Shown piece by piece: positions 1-7,951 of a stretch of DNA of 11,551 nt (within the stretch, counting starts at the first letter, position 1; the number at the start of each line of letters is the position of its first letter). Origin of the DNA: an uncultured Verrucomicrobiales bacterium (GTDB taxonomy: Bacteria; Verrucomicrobiota; Verrucomicrobiia; Verrucomicrobiales; Akkermansiaceae); the NCBI GenBank assembly GCA_937952875.1, contig CALFDI010000292.1:1-11551 (forward strand), in the 5' to 3' direction. A model generated the notes under the pieces. It was given only the letters and a program-made list of their open reading frames with translations. It did not search any database and had not been told where the DNA came from. Position numbers and translations under genes: made by a program.

Positions 1-335
1 TTCCGCACATGAACTTTAATAGGCTCGCCTACTAAACTTTCAGTCGTTTTGAGCGTAGCATTTTTGTGTGAGTCGGAATCTGGTGCCGAGCGCTTTCTGG
101 TTTTTCTGACCCGTTTTTCGCCTCTCGGTTGAGGCTCTAACTGCACAGGCTCAGAACTGTAAGATTCACTTTGGGATGAATCGTTTAAAACCTGAAGCGC
201 CGGCACAGGTGCAGCACTCCCACCTACTACAAATTCATTACAATGTGGACACACGCGCTCTTCGCGTTCGCCAAGTGGTCCAGAAAATATTGTCTCACAG
301 TTTTTACAGAGAAAGTAGGCAGAATCAATCGACAT
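1..335 (-). CDS. Zinc-ribbon protein, partial (C-terminus beyond left edge)
   Basis: The frame is open from an ATG at 335 to the window edge, giving 111 codons with no stop. The first 32 residues hold two CxxC pairs (C10/C13 and C29/C32) about 15 residues apart, which is the layout of a small zinc ribbon. After that comes a low-complexity stretch rich in Ser, Pro, Glu and Gln, then a basic patch of Lys/Arg (RVRKTRKR), suggesting a flexible, possibly nucleic-acid-binding or protein-binding linker. The gene starts 34 bases after the stop of the membrane protein gene on the same strand, so the two are probably co-transcribed. There is no signal peptide and the protein is expected to be cytoplasmic. 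No Shine-Dalgarno sequence precedes the start. Its function is not recognised, and the missing C-terminus may carry the informative domain. Confidence 0.65.
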   Translation of the reverse strand, partial: MSIDSAYFLCKNCETIFSGPLGEREERVCPHCNEFVVGGSAAPVPALQVLNDSSQSESYSSEPVQLEPQPRGEKRVRKTRKRSAPDSDSHKNATLKTTESLVGEPIKVHVR

Positions 336-369
336 AAGCTGAGGATATATGAGTCAAAAACGATACGCC

Positions 370-1401
370 TTATTCTGAGTTGCTAGAACCTGGAGTAAGC
401 CAGCCTTTATGAATAGCTTTTACGATTTCGACTTGCTTCGGATGCGCGTCAGGCGCTTCTGAACTCTTAAGTATAAAGGTTCCACGCACGTTTTCATTGA
501 GCTCAACTATGAAGCGACCGTAATCCATCCAGCCCAATAATTCTTCCTCTAGTTCAGAACTCTTTGGCACGTAAGCCCAGAGTGATTCACCACCTAAAGG
601 GTCAGCAATTTCGAAGGATGACCACTTCTTGTCATCAGAATAGGGACCTAGATAAATTTGAGGTTTTGATAGCACTCCGCGCACAAGAGTTTGGCTCTCA
701 AATGGGCGCTCTATATGACTCGAAATACGGCGCTGAGAATACGCTGCTGTCGCTTGCCAATCGAGTTTCAACTCATCGCCATCTCTTACGAAGTAATAGC
801 GGAACTCACTGAAATCAACGCGTTTCCCCGTGAATACGAGATAATGGAAATCATCAATCTCTAAGATGGTGAACGCCCATTTGTCAGAGTCTTTTGTATT
901 AGGTAAAGGGTCTACGATGGATGGCCATTGATTGATAAGAGGGAGAGATGACTCGGGCGTTCTGAGTAGAAGTGCACGCTCCGCGTCTGAATCAGTTGCT
1001 ATGAATGTTTCAATCAATTGAGCTGCATCTTTATATAAATCACTGATGCGTTCATTATACCACATCTGAAGGTCATCGTCCGCAGTATCAACCACAATGG
1101 GTTGAACATTTTGTTCCGGAGGGACGAACTTTGTGAGTTCAACACCCACGGTTCCACCGATGCCTTGATCTTCTTTAGATAACTTTGACACGATGAATCC
1201 AGCTACGACGAGAATTATGATCACAGATACGCTCGCAATGAGGACAAATTTCGAATTCTCCTTTTGGCTATGATTCCGAATTTTGCCCTGAGTGCTCCAC
1301 TCATCTTCCGGCTGTTGCTCAGATCTGCTTGATGGCACACGGCGTTGCCTAAGCTCTTGCGCTTCATTTGGCTGATTCTGCTCTGTTCCTGAGTCGGACA
1401 T
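370..1401 (-). CDS. Single-pass membrane protein of unknown function
   Basis: This encodes 343 residues from the ATG at 1401. Residues 1-50 are polar and probably disordered (rich in Gln, Glu, Ser, Arg). Residues about 52-71 are a strong hydrophobic segment (FVLIASVSVIIILVVAGFIV), followed by about 270 residues likely exposed on the outer side of the membrane. The outer part contains aromatic and acidic segments such as RYYFVRDGDELKLDWQA, but I recognise no family. The frame can be extended upstream to a GTG at 1461. That extension would translate straight through a perfect palindrome (1445-1469) and add a non-conserved-looking leader, so I chose the internal ATG. No Shine-Dalgarno sequence is visible for either start. 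The downstream neighbour is a zinc-ribbon gene 34 bases away, and the pair may act together. The gene is real on length and composition; its function is unknown. Confidence 0.75.
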   Translation of the reverse strand: MSDSGTEQNQPNEAQELRQRRVPSSRSEQQPEDEWSTQGKIRNHSQKENSKFVLIASVSVIIILVVAGFIVSKLSKEDQGIGGTVGVELTKFVPPEQNVQPIVVDTADDDLQMWYNERISDLYKDAAQLIETFIATDSDAERALLLRTPESSLPLINQWPSIVDPLPNTKDSDKWAFTILEIDDFHYLVFTGKRVDFSEFRYYFVRDGDELKLDWQATAAYSQRRISSHIERPFESQTLVRGVLSKPQIYLGPYSDDKKWSSFEIADPLGGESLWAYVPKSSELEEELLGWMDYGRFIVELNENVRGTFILKSSEAPDAHPKQVEIVKAIHKGWLTPGSSNSE

Positions 1402-1444
1402 GCGGACAAAGTGACAAATTTTGAGTAAATCGCGATATCTAAAT

Positions 1445-1469
1445 GCAGAAGTGTGAGTCACACTTCTGC
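1445..1469 (-). terminator. Perfect 25-base palindrome, likely terminator hairpin
   Basis: Two 12-base arms (GCAGAAGTGTGA and its complement) flank a single central base with no mismatch. The palindrome begins 4 bases after the TAG of the DUF1080 gene and sits upstream of the next minus-strand gene, where a transcription terminator would be expected. On the minus strand it is followed only by ATTTAG, so the U-tract is weak. It could instead be an operator for the downstream gene or a processing hairpin. Confidence 0.4.
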
Positions 1470-1473
1470 CAGA

Positions 1474-2367
1474 CTAATCAGCGGGAAAGAGCTTTTCGAC
1501 ATTCTCTGGAAACTCACTGAGCTGCTTAATCTTAAGATCTCTATATGTTACCTCTGCTCCTTCAGATTGAATCTGAATTTGACCTTCTGTCAGAGGAGAG
1601 CGGACTCCATCGACGACTTGAGTCGCATCTTTTAGAATCAGCACGAGTTTTCCGTTAGAGAAGTGAGCTGCTCGGTCACCTATCGTCATGATTTCGACAG
1701 TGTTCCAGTCACCATTTTTTTCATAGTTCTCGCTTCGCTGCACGGAGTATGAGCCTTTTTCGATCCCGACTGATGACCACTCTCCTTTTGGATCGAAACG
1801 TGGGCGTTTAGCATCTGGAATCTTAATGGATGGAATATAACACCCCACATTACCTATTCTAAAATAATCCCCGTTATCATTCTCCTGAACTTGACACTCT
1901 AGACTCTGTTTCCACACATTCCAAAACACTCCGTCAGGGCCTTTGCAGTGGTAGAGAATACCGCTGTCACGCGGAGCTTCTAATCTTGGAGCCCATTTCT
2001 TTCCCCCCCACTTAACCTGCATACTAAGGTGATAGTTTTTGTATTCTTTCTTAGTCGCGAGACCTGCATAGATCTGCCCGGATATGTAGAGCTGCGGGTC
2101 ACCACTATCTCCTTCTTGGTAGCGATAGACTTTTAAAGGATCACCTTTACCTAGTGGCACGCCAGACTTCCCATCATCTGACTTGCCCTCTGCATCGATC
2201 TCTAGGGAAGTATGAGGCACGCCCGTCCATGCCTCCCACTTACTCAGGTCTTTATCAATAAGCTGCTCCCACTCATCAGCTGTCGCCGTGAGACATGAAG
2301 AAAATATCAGAACACTGACTGATCTGATCGCCCTCTGTGTAAGCCATTTATTGTTCGGGAAATTCAT
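1474..2367 (-). CDS. Secreted DUF1080 (3-keto-disaccharide hydrolase family) protein
   Basis: This encodes 297 residues from the ATG at 2367. Residues 1-30 look like an export signal (basic QRAIR, then SVSVLIFSSCLTATA, cleavage near A30). The mature part has the DUF1080 layout: an opening WEQLIDKDLSKWEAW, a central strand NYHLSMQVKW, the segment SGILYHCKG...WKQSLECQVQE with GDY after it, then WNTVEIMTIGDRAAHFSNGK and a closing GQIQIQSEGAEVTYRDLKI. Members of this concanavalin-like beta-sandwich family include 3-keto-glycoside hydrolases, but many PVC paralogues are untested. The start is uncertain: ATGs at 2433 and 2385 are also in frame. The 2433 start would overlap the upstream gene by 86 bases, the 2385 start by 38, and the chosen start by 20. 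It is the last gene of a three-gene cassette with a dehydrogenase-like protein and a cytochrome, which supports a role in cleaving an oxidised sugar outside the cytoplasm. Confidence 0.85.
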   Translation of the reverse strand: MNFPNNKWLTQRAIRSVSVLIFSSCLTATADEWEQLIDKDLSKWEAWTGVPHTSLEIDAEGKSDDGKSGVPLGKGDPLKVYRYQEGDSGDPQLYISGQIYAGLATKKEYKNYHLSMQVKWGGKKWAPRLEAPRDSGILYHCKGPDGVFWNVWKQSLECQVQENDNGDYFRIGNVGCYIPSIKIPDAKRPRFDPKGEWSSVGIEKGSYSVQRSENYEKNGDWNTVEIMTIGDRAAHFSNGKLVLILKDATQVVDGVRSPLTEGQIQIQSEGAEVTYRDLKIKQLSEFPENVEKLFPAD

Positions 2368-3790
2368 TAATGGTGTAGTAAGCATCTTTATGAATAAGTG
2401 TTGCGCCAGATTCACTCTTGAGGAGTTTGGCATTTAAATGATGCACGTGCCCTTTAACACGGCCTTTGACTTTTAAGGAAACACTTTTGCCATCAGGAGA
2501 GAGTTTTGCCTCGGTCACAACGGGAATAGCTTCGTCTACCTCTGGACTTCCATAGCCACTTCTCAGGATGTATGTCCACGCCGCCATTTTGTAGCTTGCA
2601 GGGTCTTCCGCGATGGATTTGTCCAACTTATCTGTGAAAGTTAGGTCAAATCCATCTCTCGTAATTTTCATTTCATGGAATTCGAAGCTTTTCTTCCCAT
2701 TCCAACGGACGCGTTCGAAAGTGAATCGCTTCCCCCCAGACGAGGCCCAGCCACGATTCGTCCCACCGACAAACAATGTGCCATCATCCCCTTGTTTCAT
2801 AGGCACTATACCGGCACGGAAGCCTTTCAAGAACTTGAAGACTGCTCCCTGATAGACGCCATTGACCTTTTCCAAAAAGACCCTCTGGACTTCGGACGCC
2901 GTCTGCTCACCTAAGAGAATCTGGCCATTGAATGGACCAAACTTTCCCTCACTCTGATCTGCCAAAACAGCTGACGGAGAACGCCCGACTTTCCCGTGCG
3001 GAATGACGACTGCTGGTGGGACGTAGTGCGGTATCCTGTCTAACTCAGTGATCACGCGTGACTCATCATTTGGCGCTACTGGTTTCCCTTGAATCGCACT
3101 CTGTTTCTTAAAAAACTTATTCCCGGCTGGATTCCCCTGAAAGCTGCCCGGCTTTAGCCACTTGAGCGATGATGATCCATTCCAGAGCCCTTGGTTATCT
3201 GTATAGAAAGCGTCTCCGGCCTGATTAAAGCCGATACCTCCAGGGCTACGGATACCGTATGCTGTAGGAATCGTCTCACCGTCAGGTGTGACACGCATGC
3301 ACCAGCCACGGAAGTCAGTCCGCGCTCCTGACGACCCCGTGAGGCAGAGTAATACCCAGCGATTCCCCTCTCCATCAGGCAGAGAGCCAAAGGCATATTC
3401 ATGATAGTCACCACTGATCCCCCAGTCCTGCGTAACGGTCTCATAAAGGTCTGCCACTCCGTCTTTATCCATATCACGTAGTCGCGTGAGTTCTGGCCGT
3501 TGCGTGACATAGAGCGAATCATCGAGAAAATCCATGCCGAAGGGCTCGTGTAAGCCGGTGGCGAACTTAGACCAAGTCACTTGAGAAAGGTCATCACCAT
3601 AGGCTCCTTCACAGATCCAAACATCTCCACGGCGGGTGGCGACTGCGACTTTCTGATCAGGCATGATCGCGATAGAGCCAATCTCCATGACTTCGCCTTC
3701 AGGCAAAGGTATCTCCTCACGCTGATACGATGGATGCCCTACAGCCGCTAGACTCAGAGATAAAAGGAAAAGAAGGAGCAATCGAATCAT
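2348..3790 (-). CDS. Secreted beta-propeller dehydrogenase-like protein (glucose/sorbosone dehydrogenase type)
   Basis: This encodes 480 residues. A signal peptide is clear at residues 1-18 (MIRLLLLFLLSLSLAAVG). Residues about 35-370 carry repeated propeller-like blades, for example GSIAIMPDQKVAVATRRGDVW, GLHEPFGMDFLDDSLYVTQ, GIRSPGGIGFNQAGDAFYTDN and MKQGDDGTLFVGGTNRGW. This is the pattern of the large PVC family usually named PQQ-dependent sugar dehydrogenase or membrane-bound dehydrogenase. An EF-hand-like calcium loop is visible at 106-117 (D106, D108, D110, G111, D114, E117). Residues about 378-478 form a separate C-terminal beta-sandwich with the phrase YGSPEVDEA, common after this propeller in PVC proteins. 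Whether PQQ or another cofactor is bound cannot be read from the sequence. There is no heme motif in this protein; the upstream gene, 37 bases away, supplies the cytochrome. Its end overlaps the DUF1080 gene start. Confidence 0.82.
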   Translation of the reverse strand: MIRLLLLFLLSLSLAAVGHPSYQREEIPLPEGEVMEIGSIAIMPDQKVAVATRRGDVWICEGAYGDDLSQVTWSKFATGLHEPFGMDFLDDSLYVTQRPELTRLRDMDKDGVADLYETVTQDWGISGDYHEYAFGSLPDGEGNRWVLLCLTGSSGARTDFRGWCMRVTPDGETIPTAYGIRSPGGIGFNQAGDAFYTDNQGLWNGSSSLKWLKPGSFQGNPAGNKFFKKQSAIQGKPVAPNDESRVITELDRIPHYVPPAVVIPHGKVGRSPSAVLADQSEGKFGPFNGQILLGEQTASEVQRVFLEKVNGVYQGAVFKFLKGFRAGIVPMKQGDDGTLFVGGTNRGWASSGGKRFTFERVRWNGKKSFEFHEMKITRDGFDLTFTDKLDKSIAEDPASYKMAAWTYILRSGYGSPEVDEAIPVVTEAKLSPDGKSVSLKVKGRVKGHVHHLNAKLLKSESGATLIHKDAYYTINEFPEQ

Positions 3791-3827
3791 GAATGGGGTA
3801 AATCGTGAAAATTGAAGTAATACTCAG

Positions 3828-5375
3828 CTATTTCCAGCTATAAGTGATGCCTACAGGGCTCGCATGTGTCAGAGTTATAATCAAAGCTCTGGGGAGAACA
3901 GTCGTGACCGCACCTTCTACCTTTATAGTAAGTGTCTCTCCCAATTCATAGGTGCCTTCTGCGACTTTCTTCACAGGTGCACCATGAGCGATACGCATGT
4001 GAAGCGACTGCCCTGAATCGAACTCTGACCGAGGCTGGATAAGTCTCAAGATCGCATCCGACTGTGGAGTGATCGTATCTGAGATGCGAATTCCTGACAC
4101 TTTATAATGAAACTCAGGGCGCCCCGTTCCATCGAGAAGCCGATATCCTAAAAAGCGCGCCTCTAGCTCTGGTTGAAATGCTTTAGGCCACTTCTCTTTT
4201 GGCGAATCTAAGAGTGCGTAGGCTGGGCCTTGACCAAGTAGTGCAACATCTTTCCCTGCAGGCGCTTGGAAGCCTTGTCCTCGATCAGTCCAGTGCCGGC
4301 CTGCATCCATGAACTTCCCTCTCCAGATGATTCCTACGGAAAAATCGTCGGCAGAAAAGGCGAGATTAACCCCTTCTGGATAGCCTACTCCGATCGCTCT
4401 AGCAGATGTGCCAGCGATAAAGTTACGGTAGAGAGCGACTTTGCCGTCTTTCGCCTCGATCGGTATCGACTCCCACGTGCGTCCTTTCTTTTTCGACTTC
4501 GTTTGGGGTGTGAGGAACGTGTCTTTTGGCACCCCTGGTCCTTCGACGCGGACGCTCAATCCTTCTTGGCCAGCATACTCCCAGTAGTCGAGTTGAAAGG
4601 CTAAGCGGCCAGGCTTTAAGGCGACCTCTTTCTTGATGACACGGCTCCCATTCATAGGCCCTTTACCCGGTAAATGAATGATTCGCTCGCCAGCGATAAA
4701 GAGATCTGCACTATCATCAGCATCCAGCGTGAAGCGATATGTGCCTTCAGTCTTCACGACAAAATCACCGCTAAACCGCATGGCAAAGTGATCTTTTTTC
4801 GCCGTTCTGTGAACGCTCATTATGCCGTTATGTTCCTCCTCGACGGCATCAGGCTCTAGCTTATCGAGATCAGGCAGAGACTTCCATTTCCCATAATAGA
4901 CCTTGCTCACGAGATTCTGCAGCATTGGCTCGCGCCCAGGCAATGGATAAAGAGCTGTGAGTTCTTCAGCAGACCAAGGTTTTTTCCGCTTTTTTGTCTG
5001 CGTGCGTGCGTGAGCTACCATTTCAGTAGTGATCGCCGTTTCTTTATTGCCAAAATTCGCCCGCACATAGGACAAGACCTTCGCAATCTGCTGATCCTTC
5101 ATGCTCATTCCTTGGGGAGGCATCGCTAGATTGTATGCCTTCCCCTTCACTTGGATGGGGCCAGTAATGCCTTTGAGCACGATCTGGATAAGGCGATCAG
5201 GCGCCCCTTCTACCCATTCACTCTCGGCTAAGGGCGGGAACTGCCCTTCCACTCCCTTTCCATCTGCTCCGTGGCAAGCTCCACAGGACTGCATATACAG
5301 AGAATGATCTGCGAAGAGCACTGTAGAAGCTGCGAGAAGAACCGATAGAATCAACCCTTTGGTAGGAGAAATCAT
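3828..5375 (-). CDS. Secreted c-type cytochrome with PA14-like domain
   Basis: This encodes 515 residues from the ATG at 5375. Residues 1-22 are a signal peptide (MISPTKGLILSVLLAASTVLFA). A class I cytochrome c domain covers about 23-110, with the heme site CGACH at 31-35 and a likely axial methionine at M85 or M90 (AMPPQGM). A linker rich in Lys/Arg follows (about 125-135). Residues about 155-290 match a PA14-like carbohydrate-binding beta-sandwich (GTYRFTLDADDSADLFIAGERI, then VALKPGRLAFQLDYWE). The remaining 200 residues contain WRGKFMDAGRHWTDRGQG and a final beta-rich part, a module often attached to such cytochromes in PVC bacteria. The frame could extend to a TTG at 5447, but that would put 24 non-signal residues before a good signal peptide. 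The protein probably takes electrons from the dehydrogenase-like product of the next gene while binding a sugar polymer. This role is inferred. Confidence 0.85.
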   Translation of the reverse strand: MISPTKGLILSVLLAASTVLFADHSLYMQSCGACHGADGKGVEGQFPPLAESEWVEGAPDRLIQIVLKGITGPIQVKGKAYNLAMPPQGMSMKDQQIAKVLSYVRANFGNKETAITTEMVAHARTQTKKRKKPWSAEELTALYPLPGREPMLQNLVSKVYYGKWKSLPDLDKLEPDAVEEEHNGIMSVHRTAKKDHFAMRFSGDFVVKTEGTYRFTLDADDSADLFIAGERIIHLPGKGPMNGSRVIKKEVALKPGRLAFQLDYWEYAGQEGLSVRVEGPGVPKDTFLTPQTKSKKKGRTWESIPIEAKDGKVALYRNFIAGTSARAIGVGYPEGVNLAFSADDFSVGIIWRGKFMDAGRHWTDRGQGFQAPAGKDVALLGQGPAYALLDSPKEKWPKAFQPELEARFLGYRLLDGTGRPEFHYKVSGIRISDTITPQSDAILRLIQPRSEFDSGQSLHMRIAHGAPVKKVAEGTYELGETLTIKVEGAVTTVLPRALIITLTHASPVGITYSWK

Positions 5376-5416
5376 GTTTGGGGATGGGGAGGTAAACAAT
5401 GCTTTTGACACTTGGC

Positions 5417-5437
5417 AAATAAGCAATGCGCTTATTT
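5417..5437. promoter_or_regulatory. Operator-like inverted repeat in divergent intergenic region
   Basis: Perfect 8-base arms AAATAAGC and GCTTATTT flank the 5-base centre AATGC. The site lies 42 bases upstream of the cytochrome gene start and 123 bases upstream of the decarboxylase start. Size and symmetry fit a dimeric repressor or activator site. No convincing -35/-10 pair was found on either strand nearby: a TTGACA at 5405 has no -10 partner. The rest of the 185-base region (5376-5560) shows nothing else I can name. Which gene it controls, if any, is a guess; the cytochrome operon is closer. Confidence 0.3.
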
Positions 5438-5560
5438 CACGGAACAATTCAATGAGAAGTTAGTTCACGTTCGAGGCTCGTAGATTCTTTCATAAAAATC
5501 ACCAGTATTTTCTGCGTATCAGCTTTTCATTCAAAGCACAGATGCTTAATTCCATCTATC

Positions 5561-6463
5561 TTGTCTCCTATCACTTTTTACAATCGCGACTCTGGCCAAA
5601 TCGAGACTGAACAAGTCTATGGTGAGGGCTTTCTTAAATGGGCTTATGGTAACCCACTTGGCTCAATTGCCCTGCATAGCTTCGTCAAGCGCCCTTTTTT
5701 CTCTGCCTGGTATGGGAGGAAAATGAGCACGCCACAGAGCAAGTCACGCGTGCAGCCATTCCTCGATACCTATGGACTAGATCCTGCAGACTTTGTGAAA
5801 CAACCGGACGAGTTCACCTCTTTTAACGACTTTTTCTATCGTAAGCTCGCTGCTGGAGCCCGTCCGATTGATCAATCTCCTAATAGCATCGTTTTTCCAG
5901 CAGACGGCCGTCATCTGGGCTTTCCTAAAGCGAGCGAGATCGATGGGGTCTTCGTCAAAGGCCAGTCATTCGACCTTGAGGCACTTCTCGGAGATGCAGA
6001 ACTCGCGAAGCGTTATTCTGATGGAGCGCTCGTTTTATCGCGGCTTTGCCCAGTCGATTATCACCGCTACCACTTCCCGGTCTCAGGAACACCTGGTGAG
6101 ACACGTCTGATCAATGGCCCTCTGTTTTCTGTTTCACCGATCGCTTTGAAGAAAAATCTGAGCTACCTCTGGCAGAACAAACGCACTCTTACACAAGTCG
6201 AAACAGCATCACTCGGCACTGTGATCTGTATGGAGATCGGCGCCACGTGCGTCGGCTCTATCCACCAGACATTCACTGCGGGTGAGACAGTGGAGAAAGG
6301 CGCAGAAAAAGGGTATTTCGCCTTCGGAGGCAGTAGCACGATTACCCTATTCGAGCCGGGCCGTGTGACTCTCTCAGAGGATCTCGTGTCTCATTCAGCT
6401 CAGCAGACTGAGCTCTATGCTAAAGTCGGCACTGTCATGGCAACAGCGTCATCGACCGAATAG
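5561..6463 (+). CDS. psd: Phosphatidylserine decarboxylase
   Basis: This encodes 300 residues and converts phosphatidylserine to phosphatidylethanolamine at the inner membrane through a pyruvoyl cofactor made by self-cleavage. All the expected landmarks are present: the family N-terminal phrase FTSFNDFFYRKL (85-96), the acidic residue D115 in FPADGRH, the histidines H168 and H171 in CPVDYHRYHFP, and the cleavage site GGSS at 256-259 (cut expected between G257 and S258) in place of the LGST of E. coli. Length fits the shorter PSD group seen in clostridia, chlamydiae and PVC bacteria. The start is a TTG with no Shine-Dalgarno sequence. I kept it because family members begin at about this point (MxPIxFYNR) and no in-frame ATG or GTG lies close upstream. 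The MATE transporter gene follows 49 bases downstream on the same strand. No phosphatidylserine synthase gene is in the window. Confidence 0.95.
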   Translation: MSPITFYNRDSGQIETEQVYGEGFLKWAYGNPLGSIALHSFVKRPFFSAWYGRKMSTPQSKSRVQPFLDTYGLDPADFVKQPDEFTSFNDFFYRKLAAGARPIDQSPNSIVFPADGRHLGFPKASEIDGVFVKGQSFDLEALLGDAELAKRYSDGALVLSRLCPVDYHRYHFPVSGTPGETRLINGPLFSVSPIALKKNLSYLWQNKRTLTQVETASLGTVICMEIGATCVGSIHQTFTAGETVEKGAEKGYFAFGGSSTITLFEPGRVTLSEDLVSHSAQQTELYAKVGTVMATASSTE

Positions 6464-6512
6464 ATCAAGCATTCCCTTTGCTAGCCCGCCCTTTCACCCA
6501 TAGAACTATCCC

Positions 6513-7931
6513 GTGTCCACACTGAGCGATGAACTCCGCACTGAGCCGATCCCCCGGCTTTTAGCGCGATTCTCGTTTCCAGCTGTCGCGGGTATGATGC
6601 TGCACTCGGTGAATAGCCTCATCGATCGCGCCTTCATCGGTCACTATGTGGGGGAAGATGGCTTGGCAGGTATAGCTGTCGCTTTTCCACTCTTCATCCT
6701 CCTTCTGGGAGGGACTATGCTGGTCGGCTCTGGTATGGCATCAGCCGTCTCTATCGCTCTCGGCGCTGGAGACTCTCTGGGGATGAAGAGGCTATTGATC
6801 GCCGGGTTTCTCCTGCTCGTTTTCTTTTTACCTCCACTCGCCTTGGCTCTCTTCCCGTGGCTAGATAGTGTTCTCTACACAGCTGGCGCATCTGGTGATA
6901 CGATTGGACTTGCTCGAGCTTATATCATCCCCCTCATCCTCTGCTATCTTCCCATGGCTATCGGCGGTGGCCTGGCAGAGACGATACGGGCCCAAGGATT
7001 CCCCAAATACGCCTTAATCGTGACTGCTGCGAGCCCACTGGTAAATATCATTCTCGATGCCGTCTTTATCGGTCAGATGGGGCTCGGTATGCGCGGTGCC
7101 GGTATGGCTACTGCTACCGGCTACATTGTCTCGAGCATCATCGCGATTCAGTTTTACATTCGGCACTTTAGCGAGCGAGGAAAGTCCGTGCAGATCGGCA
7201 CACAGGAGCCTAATTTCTTAGACTACGCCTTTCTCGCTCCTTACAAGCGCATTCTCTATCTCGGGCTTCCTTCCTTTTTCCTCCAGGCAGGCAGCGCGAT
7301 CTATGCAGCACTCTTGAATATGCAATTGCTGAAATATGGTGGAGATAATGCTGTCGCCATTATGAGCGTGGTCTTCTCCGCCTCGACTCTCGTGCTGCTA
7401 CCAGTGGTCGGCATCGGCCAAGGGATGCAGCCAATCGTAGGATATAATCAAGGAGCAGGCCGTTACAATCGTGTGCGCGCGGCATGGCTCAGCGCGACGA
7501 TTATGGCGACGATTATCCTACTTCTAGGGTTCTTTATCGCAGAGTTTTTCCCGCGAAATGTGTTTCGCTTTTTCGGATCATCTCCTCAGTTTATCGAAGA
7601 AGGTGCTCGCGCTCTCCGGGTGACATTTATCCTCATTCCTCTCGTCGGATTCCAGATCATAGCGGCTTGCTATTTTCAGGCTGTTGGAAAAGCGAGGCGA
7701 GCGATCATACTCGCCGTGATGCGACAAATCGTTATCTTGCCAGCATTACTCTTCACACTCCCGCTCGTCTTCGGGCTAAATGGGATCTGGGCCGTGTCTG
7801 CTGCGTCTGACTTGCTGGCGACACTGATCGCAGTGCCATTTCTCATCTATGAATTTAAAAATCCGGGACTCGCACACATTGTGAAAAACACTTTCAGCTA
7901 CGTGCCGGGATCATTTCGCTCGAGAGGCTAG
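6513..7931 (+). CDS. MATE family efflux transporter
   Basis: This encodes 472 residues with about twelve hydrophobic segments and short loops. It is an inner-membrane antiporter that would export organic cations or drugs using a sodium or proton gradient. Family features include the N-terminal PIPRLLARFSFPAVAGMM with IDRAFIGHYVG, the first-half LVGSGMASAVSIALGAGD, and the second-half signature GIGQGMQPIVGYNQGAGRYNRV (about residues 299-325), which resembles the MepA/DinF-like branch more than NorM. The length is normal for the family (440-480). The start is a GTG without a visible Shine-Dalgarno sequence, 49 bases after psd, so the two may share a transcript. The gene ends 20 bases before the convergent SET-domain gene. 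The substrate cannot be predicted. Confidence 0.93.
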   Translation: MSTLSDELRTEPIPRLLARFSFPAVAGMMLHSVNSLIDRAFIGHYVGEDGLAGIAVAFPLFILLLGGTMLVGSGMASAVSIALGAGDSLGMKRLLIAGFLLLVFFLPPLALALFPWLDSVLYTAGASGDTIGLARAYIIPLILCYLPMAIGGGLAETIRAQGFPKYALIVTAASPLVNIILDAVFIGQMGLGMRGAGMATATGYIVSSIIAIQFYIRHFSERGKSVQIGTQEPNFLDYAFLAPYKRILYLGLPSFFLQAGSAIYAALLNMQLLKYGGDNAVAIMSVVFSASTLVLLPVVGIGQGMQPIVGYNQGAGRYNRVRAAWLSATIMATIILLLGFFIAEFFPRNVFRFFGSSPQFIEEGARALRVTFILIPLVGFQIIAACYFQAVGKARRAIILAVMRQIVILPALLFTLPLVFGLNGIWAVSAASDLLATLIAVPFLIYEFKNPGLAHIVKNTFSYVPGSFRSRG

Positions 7932-7951
7932 AGCGCAGAGCGATGTGCTGT

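Noticed and set aside
1402..1461. Upstream GTG start for the membrane protein
   Set aside because: It would place the coding start inside a perfect palindrome and add residues with no sign of being coding.
3154..3522. 122-codon minus-strand frame inside the propeller gene
   Set aside because: It lies wholly within a well-supported gene in another frame and has no start signal or family features.
4266..4604. 112-codon plus-strand frame opposite the cytochrome gene
   Set aside because: It is antisense to a conserved coding region and is most easily explained as a shadow.
5405..5433. TTGACA at 5405 as a -35 box for psd
   Set aside because: No acceptable -10 lies 16-18 bases downstream; that stretch is the centre of the inverted repeat.
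5434..5446. TTTCACGGAACA as a parS-like centromere site
   Set aside because: It lacks the two-fold symmetry of TGTTTCACGTGAAACA and is missing central bases.
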